From the NCBI GenBank assembly GCA_029959905.1, contig JASCNZ010000002.1:1-64000 (forward strand): 64,000 nt of DNA, read 5' to 3'. Made by a program: the position numbers and the translations under genes. The stretch is from Microbacteriaceae bacterium PS02344. Lineage in GTDB: Bacteria; Actinomycetota; Actinomycetes; Actinomycetales; Microbacteriaceae. The notes under the pieces were generated by a model that ran no database searches, had not been told where the DNA came from, and was given only the letters and a program-made list of their open reading frames with translations. Positions 25,267 to 36,107 of the stretch are shown here, piece after piece (positions within the stretch are counted from its first letter, which is position 1; each line of letters begins with the position of its first letter).

Positions 25267-28014
25267 ATGGCCAGGAGCACGACCAAGTCCGAGCGCGCGT
25301 CGGAGAGCGCATCGTCACGCCCGAAACGGCAGACGGCTCCGAAGGCCAAGGCATCGCCCGCGCCGAAGAAGTACATCGACGAGCTCGACAAGCCCCCTGT
25401 CGCCGTCCGAGCGTGGAACGGCCTCGCGCACGCCGTTGGAGGCCTGTTCCGCGCATTCGGTCCCGAGACGCTCGAGAAAGACGACCGTAGGGACGGTTTC
25501 CCCCTGTTCCTGGTGCTGCTCGCCATCGCCGGAGCGGTAAACGAGTGGTTCTTCATCGGCAACGAGGTCGCCGCGAACATCAGCGCGTACTCGGTCGGTC
25601 TTCTCGTCGGCCGCGTGGCCTTCTTCATGCCGGTGCTGCTCCTGCTGCTGGCGGGATGGCTCTTCCGTCATCCCTCCTCGGTCCACGACAACGGGCGGAT
25701 CGGGATCGGCTTCGGCCTGTTCGTCGTCGCCGTCGCCGGCATCTCCCACGCCGCAGCGAGCGCGCCCGGCAGCGGGGGAGCGGTCGTTCGGCCGCACCCG
25801 AGTCAGGGTCCGCCAGCGGTCAGCGAGGCCGGCGGGCTCGCAGGCTGGCTCGTCGGCGAGCCGCTCGCCCTCGTCACGCCGATCCTGGCCTATGTCGTGC
25901 TCGGCCTGCTGGCGGGACTCAGCATCCTCATCCTCACCAAGACGCCGCCGAACCGCATCGGGCAGCGGCTCGGCGATCTCTACGCCTGGATGTTCGACGC
26001 TCAGCGAGCGGAGCCCACGCCGAAGGAAGCGGCGATCGACGAGGCTGACAAGACCGACGACGAGAACGTGCTCCCGTGGTGGCGCCGCAACAAGACCGGG
26101 CGTGAGGAAGACCCCGACGAGGGCACCCTCGGCTCCGACGACATCACCGCGCTGCTCTCCACCACCGACGCCACGCCCGCCTATGACCAGGCCGTGGTCG
26201 TCGACGACCACCCCTATGACGCCGCCACCGAGGTTCTCTCCGACGTGCGCTCGGTCGCCGACGCGCTCTCCGAGCAGCAGACGACGGCGCTCCTCGACGA
26301 CGATTCCGACACCGGCGAGATGCCCGAGCTGCCCGGACTCGACGGCTTCGGTACCGATGGCCCGGGCGACCGGGGCCTGCAGGCGCCGATGACGCCGTAC
26401 GTCCTTCCCTCGCCCGGCATCCTCGCTGACGGCCCGCCCTCGGTCGCACGATCCGAAGCGAACGACCGGATCGTCGAGCAGATCACCAGCGTGCTCTCGC
26501 AGTTCAACGTCGACGCGAAGGTCACCGGGTTCTCGCGCGGCCCCACCGTCACGCAGTACGAGGTGGAGGTCGGGCACGGGGTCAAGGTCGAGAAGATCCT
26601 CCAGCTGAGCAACAACTTCGCCTACGCCGTCGCCTCGAACGACGTCCGTATCCTCTCGCCCATCCCCGGCAAGAGCGCGATCGGCATCGAAATCCCCAAC
26701 ACCGACCGCGAGACGGTCGCACTCGGCGACGTACTGCGCTCGCAGGCCGCTCTGAAGAGCACGCATCCGCTCACCATCGGCGTCGGCAAGGATGTCGGTG
26801 GCAACTTCGTCACCGCCAACCTCGCCAAGATGCCTCACCTACTGGTCGCCGGTTCGACGGGCTCGGGTAAGTCCAGTTTCGTGAACTCGATGATCACCAG
26901 CCTGCTCATGCGCGCCCGACCGGCGGACGTGCGGATGGTGCTGATCGACCCGAAGCGGGTCGAGCTCACCAGCTACGCCGGCGTTCCCCACCTCATCACT
27001 CCGATCATCACGAACCCGAAGAAGGCGGCCGAAGCGCTGCAGTGGGTCGTGAAGGAGATGGACATGCGGTACGACGACCTCGCGTCGTTCGGATTCCGAC
27101 ACATCGACGACTTCAACCGTGCCGTCCGCGCCGGCGAGGTCGACGTGCCCGTGGGCAGCGAGCGGGTACTCAAGCCGTACCCTTACCTCCTCGTCGTGGT
27201 CGATGAGCTCGCCGACCTCATGATGGTCGCCCCCCGCGACGTCGAGGATTCGATCGTGCGCATCACCCAGCTCGCGCGCGCGTCGGGCATCCACCTGGTC
27301 CTCGCGACTCAGCGCCCGAGCGTCGACGTGGTCACCGGGCTCATCAAGGCCAATGTGCCGTCGCGCCTCGCGTTCGCGGTCACCAGCGTCACCGACAGCC
27401 GCGTGATCCTCGACGCCCCGGGTGCCGACAAGCTCATCGGCCAGGGTGATGCGCTCTTCTCGCCGATGGGTTCGTCGAAGCCGTTCCGGTTGCAGGGTGC
27501 CTGGGTCGACGAGAAGGAGATCGACGCGGTCGTCAAGCACGTCACGCGACAGGCGCAGCCCGAGTACCGACCGGACGTGCAGGAGGCGTTGGAACCGCGC
27601 AAGAAAGAGGTCGACGAAGACATCGGCGACGACCTGGAGCTGCTGCTGGCGGCAGCGGAGTTGGTCGTCTCGAGCCAGTTCGGGTCGACGTCGATGCTGC
27701 AGCGCAAGCTCCGCGTCGGCTTCGCGAAGGCGGGTCGTCTGATGGATCTGCTCGAGTCCCGCGAGATCGTCGGCCCTTCCGAGGGCTCGAAGGCGCGGGA
27801 CGTGCTCGTCACCGTCGAGCAGCTGCCGACCGTCATGGCGAAACTCCGCGGAGAGGAAGTGCCCGCATCCGCGGCCGCACCGTCGTCGCCCCCTGCGACC
27901 GCCGGTCCTGCGGCCGGGATGGCGTCCGATCCGGTCGAGGCGCAGTTCCAGGGGCTTCCCGAGGTGGAGGCCGACGGCGATGAGGATGCCTGGGGATTGA
28001 CGGGGCGCGACTGA
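25267..28014 (+). CDS. ftsK: FtsK/SpoIIIE-type DNA translocase
   Basis: 915 aa. A basic N-terminus is followed by about four membrane helices (78-235), an acidic disordered linker (about 250-380), and the motor. Walker A is GSTGSGKSS (529-537, K535) and Walker B ends in D646-E647 (VVVDELADL). The C-terminal gamma winged-helix domain (about 785-855, [32 protein letters not shown]) reads chromosome polarity sequences. It pumps DNA at the septum. The stop overlaps pgsA by one base. Confidence 0.96.
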   Translation: MARSTTKSERASESASSRPKRQTAPKAKASPAPKKYIDELDKPPVAVRAWNGLAHAVGGLFRAFGPETLEKDDRRDGFPLFLVLLAIAGAVNEWFFIGNEVAANISAYSVGLLVGRVAFFMPVLLLLLAGWLFRHPSSVHDNGRIGIGFGLFVVAVAGISHAAASAPGSGGAVVRPHPSQGPPAVSEAGGLAGWLVGEPLALVTPILAYVVLGLLAGLSILILTKTPPNRIGQRLGDLYAWMFDAQRAEPTPKEAAIDEADKTDDENVLPWWRRNKTGREEDPDEGTLGSDDITALLSTTDATPAYDQAVVVDDHPYDAATEVLSDVRSVADALSEQQTTALLDDDSDTGEMPELPGLDGFGTDGPGDRGLQAPMTPYVLPSPGILADGPPSVARSEANDRIVEQITSVLSQFNVDAKVTGFSRGPTVTQYEVEVGHGVKVEKILQLSNNFAYAVASNDVRILSPIPGKSAIGIEIPNTDRETVALGDVLRSQAALKSTHPLTIGVGKDVGGNFVTANLAKMPHLLVAGSTGSGKSSFVNSMITSLLMRARPADVRMVLIDPKRVELTSYAGVPHLITPIITNPKKAAEALQWVVKEMDMRYDDLASFGFRHIDDFNRAVRAGEVDVPVGSERVLKPYPYLLVVVDELADLMMVAPRDVEDSIVRITQLARASGIHLVLATQRPSVDVVTGLIKANVPSRLAFAVTSVTDSRVILDAPGADKLIGQGDALFSPMGSSKPFRLQGAWVDEKEIDAVVKHVTRQAQPEYRPDVQEALEPRKKEVDEDIGDDLELLLAAAELVVSSQFGSTSMLQRKLRVGFAKAGRLMDLLESREIVGPSEGSKARDVLVTVEQLPTVMAKLRGEEVPASAAAPSSPPATAGPAAGMASDPVEAQFQGLPEVEADGDEDAWGLTGRD

Positions 28015-28586
28015 TGGCCATCCCACGGCAACTGCCGAACGCGATCACCGTCGCCCGGATCCCCCTCGCAGCGGTGTTCTTCGTGCTGCTTCTGCTGGGC
28101 GGCACCCACGGAGACGGCGACCTGGTTCTGCGGTGGATCTCCGCGGCGTTGTTCATCGTGGCGATCTCGACCGACTGGGTGGACGGATACCTCGCCCGTC
28201 GCTACGACATCGTCAGCGACTTCGGCAAGCTCTGGGACCCGATCGCGGACAAGCTGCTGACCGGCGCGGGCTTCATCGGACTCGCCGTCCTCGGCGAGGT
28301 GCCGTGGTGGATCGTGATCGTCATCCTGGTGCGTGAGTGGGGCATCACGGTGCACCGGCTCATGATCGTCAACGAGCACGTCGTCGCCGCCGCGTGGATG
28401 GGGAAGCTCAAGACCGCCGTGCAGGCGGTGGCATTGTCGTGGGCGTTGCTGCCTCTTCACGTCTGGCTGGGCGAATCGCTGTGGACCGCTGTGACGAGCA
28501 TCCTCATGATCGTGGTCCTCGTCCTCACCGTACTGAGCGGGATCGACTACATCGTGGCTCAGATGCGCGGCGCGCGGCGGCGATGA
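28014..28586 (+). CDS. pgsA: CDP-diacylglycerol-glycerol-3-phosphate 3-phosphatidyltransferase
   Basis: 190 aa integral membrane enzyme of phosphatidylglycerol synthesis. The CDP-alcohol phosphatidyltransferase motif is complete: D57-G58, A61-R62, G71, D75, D79. About five hydrophobic helices. It overlaps ftsK by one base and cinA by four, so translation is coupled across the three genes. A related CDP-alcohol transferase with another head group cannot be ruled out, but the position beside ftsK and cinA favours PgsA. Confidence 0.92.
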   Translation: MAIPRQLPNAITVARIPLAAVFFVLLLLGGTHGDGDLVLRWISAALFIVAISTDWVDGYLARRYDIVSDFGKLWDPIADKLLTGAGFIGLAVLGEVPWWIVIVILVREWGITVHRLMIVNEHVVAAAWMGKLKTAVQAVALSWALLPLHVWLGESLWTAVTSILMIVVLVLTVLSGIDYIVAQMRGARRR

Positions 28587-29065
28587 GCCCGGCGGCGGAG
28601 GTGGTTCGCGGGCTGCGCGAACGCGGGTGGACGATCGCCGTCGCCGAGTCGCTCACGGGCGGCGCGTTGTGTGCTGCTCTCGTCTCTGTTCCCGGTGCGT
28701 CTCAGGTTCTGCGTGGTGCGGTCGTCGCGTACGCCACCCCGGTCAAGCAGTCCGTGCTCGGGGTGGACCCCGCGCTGCTCGCGCTCGAAGGGGCCGTGCA
28801 CCCCGAGGTTGCGCGACAGATGGCCGACGGCGTCCGGACCGCGTTGCAGGTCGACGGCGATGAGGCGACCGTCGGGGTCTCGACCACGGGGATCGCGGGT
28901 CCGGATTCCCCCGATGGCCAACCGGTCGGCACCGTGCACATCGGCGTCTCGACACCCGAGGGAATGGTCGCCCGTGCCTTCCTGTTCGAGGGGGATCGAG
29001 AGGCGGTGCGTGCACAGACCGTCGCCGCGGCGCTGGGTCTGCTCGCCGAATGCGTCGGGGAATAG
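28583..29065 (+). CDS. cinA: CinA C-terminal-type nicotinamide-nucleotide amidohydrolase
   Basis: 160 aa, corresponding only to the C-terminal PncC domain of full-length CinA; the N-terminal molybdopterin-like domain is absent, as in many actinobacteria. AESLTGGALCAALVSVPGAS and GVSTTGIAGPDSPDGQPVGTVHIG are the signatures. It deamidates nicotinamide mononucleotide in NAD recycling. The gene sits four genes before recX on the recA side, the classical cinA-recA neighbourhood. Confidence 0.93.
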   Translation: MSPAAEVVRGLRERGWTIAVAESLTGGALCAALVSVPGASQVLRGAVVAYATPVKQSVLGVDPALLALEGAVHPEVARQMADGVRTALQVDGDEATVGVSTTGIAGPDSPDGQPVGTVHIGVSTPEGMVARAFLFEGDREAVRAQTVAAALGLLAECVGE

Positions 29066-29149
29066 CACGGCGTCCGGGGCGGTTACCACCTACGTGCTCA
29101 CATTCAAACCACAGAGTGCAAGGGTAGATTCTGTGCAGGACGGCGAGAC

Positions 29150-29155
29150 TATACT
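29150..29155 (+). promoter_or_regulatory. -10 element of clgR
   Basis: TATACT, about 50 nt before the clgR ATG; the transcript would include the strong ribosome site GGAGGAGG, so this one is a conventional leadered mRNA. Confidence 0.5.
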
Positions 29156-29206
29156 GGCCATCTCGACGGGGAAGGCCCCGCGAGATCGATGGGGGAGGAG
29201 GTTCCG

Positions 29207-29515
29207 ATGATTCTTGTACGACAGGAGATCGGCGATGTTCTGAGGGACTTCCGTCTTCAGAAGGGCCGCACGCTCCGCCAGGTGGCGAGCAAGGCCTCGG
29301 TCGCCCTCGGCTACCTCAGCGAAGTCGAGCGCGGACAGAAGGAGGCGTCGAGCGAGATCCTCGCTTCCGTCGCCGAAGCTCTCGATGTTCCCATCTCCCA
29401 GATCATGCGTGAGGTCGGCGACCGCATCTCCGTGCTCGAGGGTATCCAGGTCTTCCCGGACGTCGTTCCCGACGACCTGGTCGCCGAGGTCGAGCCCGAG
29501 CTTTCGCTGCACTGA
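29207..29515 (+). CDS. clgR: ClgR-like XRE-family transcriptional regulator
   Basis: 102 aa from the ATG with GGAGGAGG 6 nt upstream. The helix-turn-helix occupies about residues 10-66 (EIGDVLRDFRLQKGRTLRQVASKASVALGYLSEVERGQKEASSE). This matches ClgR, the activator of clp protease and related stress genes in actinobacteria, and its location between cinA and recA is the usual one. The C-terminus lacks the long extension of some homologues. ClgR commonly autoregulates; the site was not identified here. Confidence 0.88.
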   Translation: MILVRQEIGDVLRDFRLQKGRTLRQVASKASVALGYLSEVERGQKEASSEILASVAEALDVPISQIMREVGDRISVLEGIQVFPDVVPDDLVAEVEPELSLH

Positions 29516-29534
29516 TCGGACGCGCTCCTCTTTC

Positions 29535-29759
29535 ATGCGCCGTAGTGAGTTCCTTCGTGCCGTCGAGCATGAGTTTCCCGGACGCACGTCGTCGCTGCTG
29601 AACGACCTCGTTCTATCGCCCCTCTCCGGGCGGACCGCTTCCGAAGCACTCGCGGCCGGCGTGCCTCCCCGCGACATCTGGCTGGCACTGTGCGTCGAAA
29701 TGGACGTGCCAGACAGTCGTCGGCACGGTGCCGGGCGTCTGGAGCCACGCCGGCGCTGA
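29535..29759 (+). CDS. DUF3046 family protein
   Basis: 74 aa, MRRSEFLRAVEHEFPG followed by LSGRTASEALAAGVPPRDIWLALCVEMDVPDSRR. DUF3046 is a small actinobacterial family normally found next to recA; function unknown. It starts 19 nt after clgR and is likely co-transcribed. Confidence 0.88.
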   Translation: MRRSEFLRAVEHEFPGRTSSLLNDLVLSPLSGRTASEALAAGVPPRDIWLALCVEMDVPDSRRHGAGRLEPRRR

Positions 29760-29804
29760 GTCTTCGAGACGTGCGAGCGATGGCTGCGCATTGTCGGCGT
29801 GTCG

Positions 29805-29820
29805 TCGAATATCCGTTCGA
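29805..29820 (+). promoter_or_regulatory. LexA (SOS) box upstream of recA
   Basis: TCGAATATCCGTTCGA has perfect TCGAA/TTCGA ends and closely fits the actinobacterial SOS consensus TCGAAC-N4-GTTCGA. It lies about 200 bp upstream of the recA ATG, so recA has a long leader of its own. Confidence 0.8.
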
Positions 29821-30017
29821 AGCGGGCGTAGTCTTCTGCACAGTGGTTCCGAGTTCATCGCTCTCCACGGTTCGTGTAGCCGCAGACTCCAATGTCGGTG
29901 GCCCCTCGTACGGTGAAGACATGGCCCCGAGCCATACGCCTTGTCGGAGAGTCTGCTTCCAGCCGGGAGCGCCGCGACAGCCTACAGGCGGCACCACGCG
30001 AGCATTAGGAGCACGAC

Positions 30018-31067
30018 ATGCCATCTCCCGCAGACCGCGAGAAGTCCCTCGAGACCGCCCTCGCCCAGATCGATCGTCAGTTCGGAAAGGGCTCGGTCAT
30101 GCGGCTGGGCAGCGACGAGCGTGCACCGGTCGCCGTCATCCCGACCGGCTCCATCGCCCTCGACGTCGCGCTCGGCGTCGGCGGCCTCCCGCGTGGTCGG
30201 ATCGTCGAGATCTACGGACCGGAGTCGTCGGGTAAGACGACGCTCACCCTGCACGCGATCGCGAACGCCCAGCGTGCTGGCGGAATCGCCGCATTCATCG
30301 ACGCGGAGCACGCGCTCGACCCGGACTACGCTGCGAAGCTCGGCGTCGACATCGACGCCCTGCTCGTCTCGCAGCCCGACACGGGAGAGCAGGCGCTCGA
30401 GATCGCCGACATGCTCGTGCGTTCGGGCGCCATCGACCTGATCGTGATCGACTCCGTCGCCGCGCTCGTTCCGCGTGCCGAGATCGAGGGCGAGATGGGT
30501 GACTCCCACGTCGGCCTCCAGGCGCGTCTGATGTCGCAGGCTCTTCGCAAGCTGACCGGTGGTCTCAACCAGACCAACACGACGATGATCTTCATCAACC
30601 AGCTGCGCGAGAAGATCGGTGTGTTCTTCGGGTCTCCCGAGACCACGGCCGGTGGAAAGGCGCTGAAGTTCTACGCGTCGGTGCGTATCGACATCCGCCG
30701 TATCGAGACGCTGAAGGACGGCACGGATGCGGTCGGAAACCGCACCCGCGTCAAGATCGTGAAGAACAAGATGGCGCCGCCGTTCAAGCAGGCCGAGTTC
30801 GACATCCTCTACGGGGTGGGCATCTCGCGCGAGGGCAGCCTGATCGACTTCGGCGTCGAGCACGGCATCGTCAAGAAGTCGGGCTCGTGGTACACCTACG
30901 ACGGCGATCAGCTCGGTCAGGGCAAGGAGAACGCGCGCACCTTCCTGCTGAACAACAAGGACGTCGCGCTCGCGATCGAGACGCAGATCCTTCAGAAGCT
31001 CGGCATCGGGGCGAAGGCGCCCGGCGCCGCTCCGGCGGATGAGCTCGCCGAGCGTCGGCCTGCGTGA
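30018..31067 (+). CDS. recA: Recombinase RecA
   Basis: 349 aa, full length. The Walker A motif is GPESSGKT (67-74, K73). [38 protein letters not shown] and the L2 loop with [18 protein letters not shown] are intact, so there is no intein. RecA drives homologous recombination and LexA self-cleavage. The ATG is preceded by AGGAG. recX follows with a GTGA overlap. Confidence 0.98.
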   Translation: MPSPADREKSLETALAQIDRQFGKGSVMRLGSDERAPVAVIPTGSIALDVALGVGGLPRGRIVEIYGPESSGKTTLTLHAIANAQRAGGIAAFIDAEHALDPDYAAKLGVDIDALLVSQPDTGEQALEIADMLVRSGAIDLIVIDSVAALVPRAEIEGEMGDSHVGLQARLMSQALRKLTGGLNQTNTTMIFINQLREKIGVFFGSPETTAGGKALKFYASVRIDIRRIETLKDGTDAVGNRTRVKIVKNKMAPPFKQAEFDILYGVGISREGSLIDFGVEHGIVKKSGSWYTYDGDQLGQGKENARTFLLNNKDVALAIETQILQKLGIGAKAPGAAPADELAERRPA

Positions 31068-31996
31068 CGATGGATGACATCAACGGGGGCGATGCGCGCG
31101 GGGAGTCCGAGCGCATCGCCCCCGTCATCCCGCTGTTCGGCCGCTCCGGGAGCGACGGGTCGCGCGGGTCGCGTTCGGCATCGGTCGACGGCGGATCTTC
31201 GCACACGGGTGGGCGATCGAGAGCCGGTGGATCGTGGTCGGACGAAGAGTCGCCGTCGGCTGCGGATGCGCCGTGGGCATCGACGTGGCACCCGTCGTCC
31301 GGGCCGCGTCCGGAATCCGGCTCGCGGCCGGTATCCGATTCGGCGTCGCTCGACCGCTCGGGCGCCATGAAATCTCCCAGCGATCGGCACCCCGCTCGCT
31401 CCGCTGCCCGCACGCAGAGGCCCGCCGACGTCCTTCGCGCGCTGCCGTCCTCGGCAGAGGAAGGCGGCGGCGAGACCTTCGCAGACCCTGAACAGGTCCG
31501 CGCGACCGCGGAGGAAGCGCTCCTGCGCAAGCTCCGCGCGCGATCGCTCTCCGTCTCGGAGGCCCGACAGGTCCTGCGCTCTCATGCTCTCCCTTCCACA
31601 GATGTCGACGATCTCCTCGACGACTTCCTCCGCCGTCGGTACCTCGACGACGAGGAACTCGCCCGCTCGCTCGTCGCCTCGGGCGTCGAGCGGCGGAATC
31701 AGGGACGGGTGGTGCTGGCGCGCGAGCTCGCGAAACGCGGCATCTCGAGAGACATCGTCGACGCGGCGCTCAGCGAGGTGCCGGACGACGACGAGGAGCG
31801 CGCGCTCGAGTTCGCGCGATCCAAAGCGCGGTCGATGAGTCGGCTCGATCCCGACACCGCGCTCCGCCGTCTGATGGGGCAGCTGGCACGCCGTGGCTAC
31901 GGTGGGTCCGCCGCGATGTCGGCGGCGAAGACCGCACTCCGCGAGGTGTCGTCACCGACGCGCCCGTCGGGGGTGCGCTTCGTCGACTCCGACTGA
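31064..31996 (+). CDS. recX: RecX regulatory protein with long disordered N-terminus
   Basis: 310 aa, about twice the usual RecX length. The RecX domain is the C-terminal half (about 143-300: [54 protein letters not shown]), arranged as three-helix repeats. Residues 1-140 are low complexity, rich in Ser, Arg, Gly and Pro. The start is GTG overlapping the recA stop, with an ATG two codons later as alternative. RecX inhibits RecA filaments. Confidence 0.9.
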   Translation: MTMDDINGGDARGESERIAPVIPLFGRSGSDGSRGSRSASVDGGSSHTGGRSRAGGSWSDEESPSAADAPWASTWHPSSGPRPESGSRPVSDSASLDRSGAMKSPSDRHPARSAARTQRPADVLRALPSSAEEGGGETFADPEQVRATAEEALLRKLRARSLSVSEARQVLRSHALPSTDVDDLLDDFLRRRYLDDEELARSLVASGVERRNQGRVVLARELAKRGISRDIVDAALSEVPDDDEERALEFARSKARSMSRLDPDTALRRLMGQLARRGYGGSAAMSAAKTALREVSSPTRPSGVRFVDSD

Positions 31997-32056
31997 TCGC
32001 ACCCGCGCCGATCCCGCGCCATCGGTGCCCGGCCGCGAGACGAACCCGGTCGCTCG

Positions 32057-32062
32057 TAGAAT
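32057..32062 (+). promoter_or_regulatory. -10 element of miaB
   Basis: TAGAAT, 9 nt before the ATG at 32072, so the mRNA would have at most a few leader bases. Confidence 0.5.
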
Positions 32063-32071
32063 GGATTCATC

Positions 32072-33619
32072 ATGACTACTCCGCGCAGCGAACCGACGAT
32101 CATCAGTGCCTCGTCGGCCGCCATCGGTCACGATGGGCGACAGCGATCCTATGAAGTGCGCACCTTCGGGTGCCAAATGAACGTTCACGATTCCGAGCGC
32201 CTCTCCGGCTCGCTCGAGAGCGCCGGCTACGTGCGCGCTGAGGCCGGCTCCGAGGCCGATGTGGTGATCATCAACACGTGCGCGGTGCGCGACAACGCGG
32301 CGGGCAAGCTCTACGGCACCCTCGGTCAGCTCGCGGCCGTCAAGCGCCGCAAGGACGGCATGCAGATCGCGGTCGGCGGGTGCCTGGCACAGATGGACAA
32401 GCAGGCGGTCCTCGACAAGGCGCCCTGGGTCGACGTCGTCTTCGGCACCCACAACATGGGCTCCCTCCCCGGCCTGCTCGAGCGTGCGCGTCACAACGGT
32501 GATGCCGAGCTCGAGATCCTCGAATCACTCGAGGTCTTCCCGTCCACGCTGCCGACGAAGCGCGACTCCGCCCACTCGGGGTGGGTCTCGATCTCTGTCG
32601 GCTGCAACAACACCTGCACGTTCTGCATCGTCCCCAGTCTGCGGGGCAAGGAGAAGGATCGCCGTCCGGGCGACATCCTCAACGAGATCCGCCTGCTGGT
32701 CGACGACGGTGCGATCGAGGTGACCCTTCTCGGTCAGAACGTGAACTCCTACGGTGTCGAGTTCGGCGATCGCCAGGCGTTCAGCAAGCTTCTCCGCGCG
32801 GCCGGGGAGATCGAGGGATTGGAGCGCATCCGCTTCACCAGCCCGCACCCGGCGGCCTTCACCGATGATGTGATCGATGCGATGGCCGAGACCCCCAGTG
32901 TGATGCCCCAGCTGCACATGCCGCTCCAGTCGGGGAGCGACCGCATCCTCAAGGCGATGCGCCGCTCGTACCGCAGCGAGAAGTTCCTCGGCATCCTCGA
33001 CCGGGTGCGCGAACGCATGCCGGACGCCGCCATCACGACCGACATCATCGTGGGGTTCCCCGGCGAGACCGACGAGGACTTCGAAGACACCATGCGCGTC
33101 GTCGAGTTGTCGCGGTTCTCCGGAGCATTCACCTTCCAGTACTCGATCCGCGAGGGCACGCCGGCGGCCACGATGGAGGATCAGGTTCCGAAGGCCGTGG
33201 TGCAGGAGCGCTACGACCGCCTCATCGCCCTTCAGGAGCGCATCTCGCTCGAGGAGAATCAGAAGCAGCTCGGGCGCGAGGTCGAGGTGCTCGTCTCCAC
33301 CGGCGAAGGCAAGAAGGATGCCGAGACCCACCGGCTGACCGGTCGTGCGCAGGACAACCGACTGGTGCACTTCGAGGTGACCCCCGGGTCGGAGCTGCCT
33401 CGTCCGGGAGACGTGGTGACCGTGCGGATCACGCACGCCGCTCCATTCCACCTGCTCGCGGACGACCCCACGGGTCAGCCGTTGCGCATCCGGCGCACGC
33501 GCGGCGGTGATGCGTGGGATCGGTCGCAGGCCGAGTCCTGCGCCGTGCCGGCGCCCAGCGCTCCGGGAGCCCCGCGAGCGGTGTCGCTCGGTCTGCCCAC
33601 GCTGCGCGTCGGGGTGTGA
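32072..33619 (+). CDS. miaB: tRNA-2-methylthio-N6-dimethylallyladenosine synthase
   Basis: 515 aa radical-SAM methylthiotransferase. The N-terminal UPF0004 domain ligands are C34, C70 and C104; the radical-SAM cluster is C178-x3-C182-x2-C185 (CNNTCTFC); a TRAM domain spans about 375-455. It modifies A37 of tRNAs prepared by MiaA, whose gene follows with a GTGA overlap. The last 45 residues, beyond TRAM, are Ala/Pro/Arg-rich and unusual for MiaB. Confidence 0.96.
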   Translation: MTTPRSEPTIISASSAAIGHDGRQRSYEVRTFGCQMNVHDSERLSGSLESAGYVRAEAGSEADVVIINTCAVRDNAAGKLYGTLGQLAAVKRRKDGMQIAVGGCLAQMDKQAVLDKAPWVDVVFGTHNMGSLPGLLERARHNGDAELEILESLEVFPSTLPTKRDSAHSGWVSISVGCNNTCTFCIVPSLRGKEKDRRPGDILNEIRLLVDDGAIEVTLLGQNVNSYGVEFGDRQAFSKLLRAAGEIEGLERIRFTSPHPAAFTDDVIDAMAETPSVMPQLHMPLQSGSDRILKAMRRSYRSEKFLGILDRVRERMPDAAITTDIIVGFPGETDEDFEDTMRVVELSRFSGAFTFQYSIREGTPAATMEDQVPKAVVQERYDRLIALQERISLEENQKQLGREVEVLVSTGEGKKDAETHRLTGRAQDNRLVHFEVTPGSELPRPGDVVTVRITHAAPFHLLADDPTGQPLRIRRTRGGDAWDRSQAESCAVPAPSAPGAPRAVSLGLPTLRVGV

Positions 33620-34548
33620 GCGACCTCGACGCCTCGCACGGCGAGGCGCCGCGGCTCTGGGCGGTCGTCGGAGCGACGGGCACGGGGAAGAGCGAACTCG
33701 CCCTGGACCTCGCCGAGCGTCTGCGCTCGGCGGGCAACCCTGCCGAGATCGTCAATGCCGACGCCATGCAGCTGTACCGCGGCATGGACATCGGGACGGC
33801 GAAGCTCCCGCAGGAGGAGCGACGAGACGTTCCGCATCACCTCCTCGATGTCCGCGAGGTCGAACAGGAGGCGGCCGTCGCGTGGTATCAGCCCGAGGCG
33901 CGCGCCGCGGTCCAGGGCATCCATGAGCGGGGCGGTGACGCGATTCTCGTCGGCGGGTCGGGCCTGTACGTGTCGAGTGTGATCTTCGACTTCCGCTTCC
34001 CTCCGCGCGCGCCGGGGGTCCGAGAGCGACTGGAGGCCGAACTCGCGAGCGACGGGGTGGGCGCCCTCCTCGCACGGCTTCGCGAGGCGGACCCCGCCAC
34101 GGCGGCGCGTATCGATCCGCGCAACACACGGCGGGTGGTGCGCGCGCTGGAGGTCGTCGAGCAGGGGGGCGACAACCACGGCGCCGCGCTGCCGGATGCT
34201 CCGGCACTCTGGTCGCCGCGGACGCGCATCGTCGGGGTGCACGTCGAGCGCGCCGAGCTCGTCGGCCGGCTCGATGCGCGCGTCGAGAGGATGTGGGCCG
34301 CCGGATTGCCGGCGGAGGTCGAGCATCTTCGCTCGCGGGGGCTCACGCTTGGTTCGACGGCCGGTCGCGCGATCGGCTACGCACAAGCGCTGGCTCAGAT
34401 CGAGGGGCGGGCGACCGAAGCCGAGGCGATCGCCGAGACGCAGGCTCTGACTCGGCGCTACGCGCGACGACAGGTGTCGTGGTTCAAGAGGTATCCGTCG
34501 ACCGAGTGGGTCGAGCATCCGATCGACGTCGACGCTCTCACCGGGTAG
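33616..34548 (+). CDS. miaA: tRNA dimethylallyltransferase
   Basis: 310 aa from the GTG overlapping the miaB stop; the open frame runs further upstream but only antisense to meaning. The ATP/DMAPP P-loop is GATGTGKS (19-26). [29 protein letters not shown] and [12 protein letters not shown] are family signatures. It prenylates A37 of UNN-decoding tRNAs before MiaB acts, consistent with the overlapping gene pair. Confidence 0.95.
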   Translation: MSDLDASHGEAPRLWAVVGATGTGKSELALDLAERLRSAGNPAEIVNADAMQLYRGMDIGTAKLPQEERRDVPHHLLDVREVEQEAAVAWYQPEARAAVQGIHERGGDAILVGGSGLYVSSVIFDFRFPPRAPGVRERLEAELASDGVGALLARLREADPATAARIDPRNTRRVVRALEVVEQGGDNHGAALPDAPALWSPRTRIVGVHVERAELVGRLDARVERMWAAGLPAEVEHLRSRGLTLGSTAGRAIGYAQALAQIEGRATEAEAIAETQALTRRYARRQVSWFKRYPSTEWVEHPIDVDALTG

Positions 34549-34610
34549 CCCGCCGTCGAGCGAGCACCATCTCGGCTGCGCATGTCGGTGGCCGCTGCGA
34601 GCATGACGGG

Positions 34611-35168
34611 ATGGCGACCCACTACTACACCGCATCGAGCCTCGACGGCTTCATCGCGACTCCTCAGCACTCGCTCGACTGGCTGCTCTCGCAGGACTTC
34701 GACGAGAACGGACCAATGGCGTACACCGGCTTCCTGCAACGGATCGGCGCTCTCGTGATGGGCTCGTCCACCTACGAGTGGCTCCTCCGGGAGCAAGGGG
34801 AGCAGCCGTGGCCGTACTCCCTGCCGACGTGGGTGCTCACGCACCGCGAACTGCCCGTGGCGGAGGGGGCCGACATCCGTTTCGCCCGAGGCGCGGTCTC
34901 CGATCTGCATCCCGCCCTGGTCGAGGCTGCAGGCCACAGAGACGTGTGGGTGATCGGGGGAGGCGAGCTGGCGGGGCAGTTCGCGGATGCCGGGCTGCTC
35001 GACGAGGTGTGGGTCCAGTACGCGCCGGTCACGCTCGGCGCGGGCGCTCCGCTGCTTCCGCGCCGCCTCGACCTCGAGCTCGTCGAGATCGCGCGGAATC
35101 GCTCATTCGTGTGCACGCGTTACCGTGTGGCTCGTGCTGACGACAGACACGGTTCTCCCCTCTCTTAG
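34611..35168 (+). CDS. RibD C-terminal/dihydrofolate reductase-like protein
   Basis: 185 aa. It begins MATHYYTASSLDGFIA, has ALVMGSSTYEWLL and VWVIGGGELAGQFADAGLLDE, the nucleotide-binding marks of the RibD-C/DHFR-like fold. True DHFR is encoded separately in the window, so this is a paralogue of unknown substrate. The stop codon TAG is shared with the -10 hexamer of dapF. Confidence 0.85.
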   Translation: MATHYYTASSLDGFIATPQHSLDWLLSQDFDENGPMAYTGFLQRIGALVMGSSTYEWLLREQGEQPWPYSLPTWVLTHRELPVAEGADIRFARGAVSDLHPALVEAAGHRDVWVIGGGELAGQFADAGLLDEVWVQYAPVTLGAGAPLLPRRLDLELVEIARNRSFVCTRYRVARADDRHGSPLS

Positions 35169-35171
35169 ACT
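35166..35171 (+). promoter_or_regulatory. -10 element overlapping a stop codon (dapF promoter)
   Basis: TAGACT, in which TAG (35166-35168) is the stop of the RibD-like gene; the dapF ATG is 6 nt further. Confidence 0.55.
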
Positions 35172-35177
35172 GGGCGG

Positions 35178-36050
35178 ATGGTCGCATTCACCAAAGGTCA
35201 CGGCACCGGCAACGACTTCGTCATCATCGCCGACCCGGAGGGAGCGATCGAGCTGACGCCCGAACAGGTCGCCGCGCTGTGCGACCGGCATTTCGGGATC
35301 GGGGCGGATGGCGTTCTCCGCGTCGTGCGCTCGGCGGCCATCGCCGACGGCGCGGCATCGCTCGCCGAGGAGCCGGCGGCCGAGTGGTTCATGGACTACC
35401 GCAATGCCGACGGGTCCGTCGCAGAGATGTGCGGGAACGGCATCCGGGTATTCGCCCACTACCTCGTATGGGCCGGGCTGGCGACCATCGAGCACGGAAC
35501 GACCCTTCCGATCGGAACCCGCGCGGGCGTGCGAGACGTTACCCGCAGCGAGAACGGATACCAGGTCGACCTCGGCCGCTGGCGGCTCGATGGGGGCGAC
35601 CCTGACGTCACCGCGAGCGGGCTCTCGGTCACCCGTCCGGGACTGGGCATCGATGTCGGCAACCCGCACGTCGTGGTCGCCGTGGCGTCGGAGTTGGAGC
35701 TTGCCGCGCTCGATCTGCAGCGTCAGCCGTTGCTCGAACCCGCACCACCGGCCGGTGCGAATGTCGAGTTCGTCGTGCCCGGGGAACCGCTGGTGCGCGA
35801 TGGCATCGGACACGTGCGTATGCGCGTCTTCGAGCGGGGCGTAGGGGAGACCCTCAGCTGCGGCACCGGTGTGGCTGCGACCGCCCTGGCCGTGCGCCAC
35901 TGGGCCGGTGTTCACGCCCCGGATCATTGGCGGGTCGACGTACCGGGCGGCACGCTCGGGGTGCGGATGTTCCCGGCCGAGGATGGCGAGCACGTCGCCC
36001 TCGCCGGTCCCGCTCAGCTGTCGTTCCACGGCGAGGTCGAGCTCGTCTGA
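35178..36050 (+). CDS. dapF: Diaminopimelate epimerase
   Basis: 290 aa. It interconverts LL- and meso-diaminopimelate for peptidoglycan and lysine. The two catalytic cysteines are C85 (EMCGNGIR) and C228 (LSCGTGVAA); GTGNDF at 9-14 is the N-terminal signature. With dapA and dapB also present, three pathway genes lie in this window but are not clustered together. Confidence 0.96.
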   Translation: MVAFTKGHGTGNDFVIIADPEGAIELTPEQVAALCDRHFGIGADGVLRVVRSAAIADGAASLAEEPAAEWFMDYRNADGSVAEMCGNGIRVFAHYLVWAGLATIEHGTTLPIGTRAGVRDVTRSENGYQVDLGRWRLDGGDPDVTASGLSVTRPGLGIDVGNPHVVVAVASELELAALDLQRQPLLEPAPPAGANVEFVVPGEPLVRDGIGHVRMRVFERGVGETLSCGTGVAATALAVRHWAGVHAPDHWRVDVPGGTLGVRMFPAEDGEHVALAGPAQLSFHGEVELV

Positions 36051-36107
36051 GGCAGGGTTCGCGGGGCCGACTCGCAACATCGCGAAGTCGGGAGGAAACC
36101 CGCGGGA

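Noticed and set aside
34611-35168. Second dihydrofolate reductase giving antifolate resistance
   Set aside because: It resembles RibD-C paralogues rather than DHFR; it lacks the MPWxxPxDLxxF active-site segment seen in folA.
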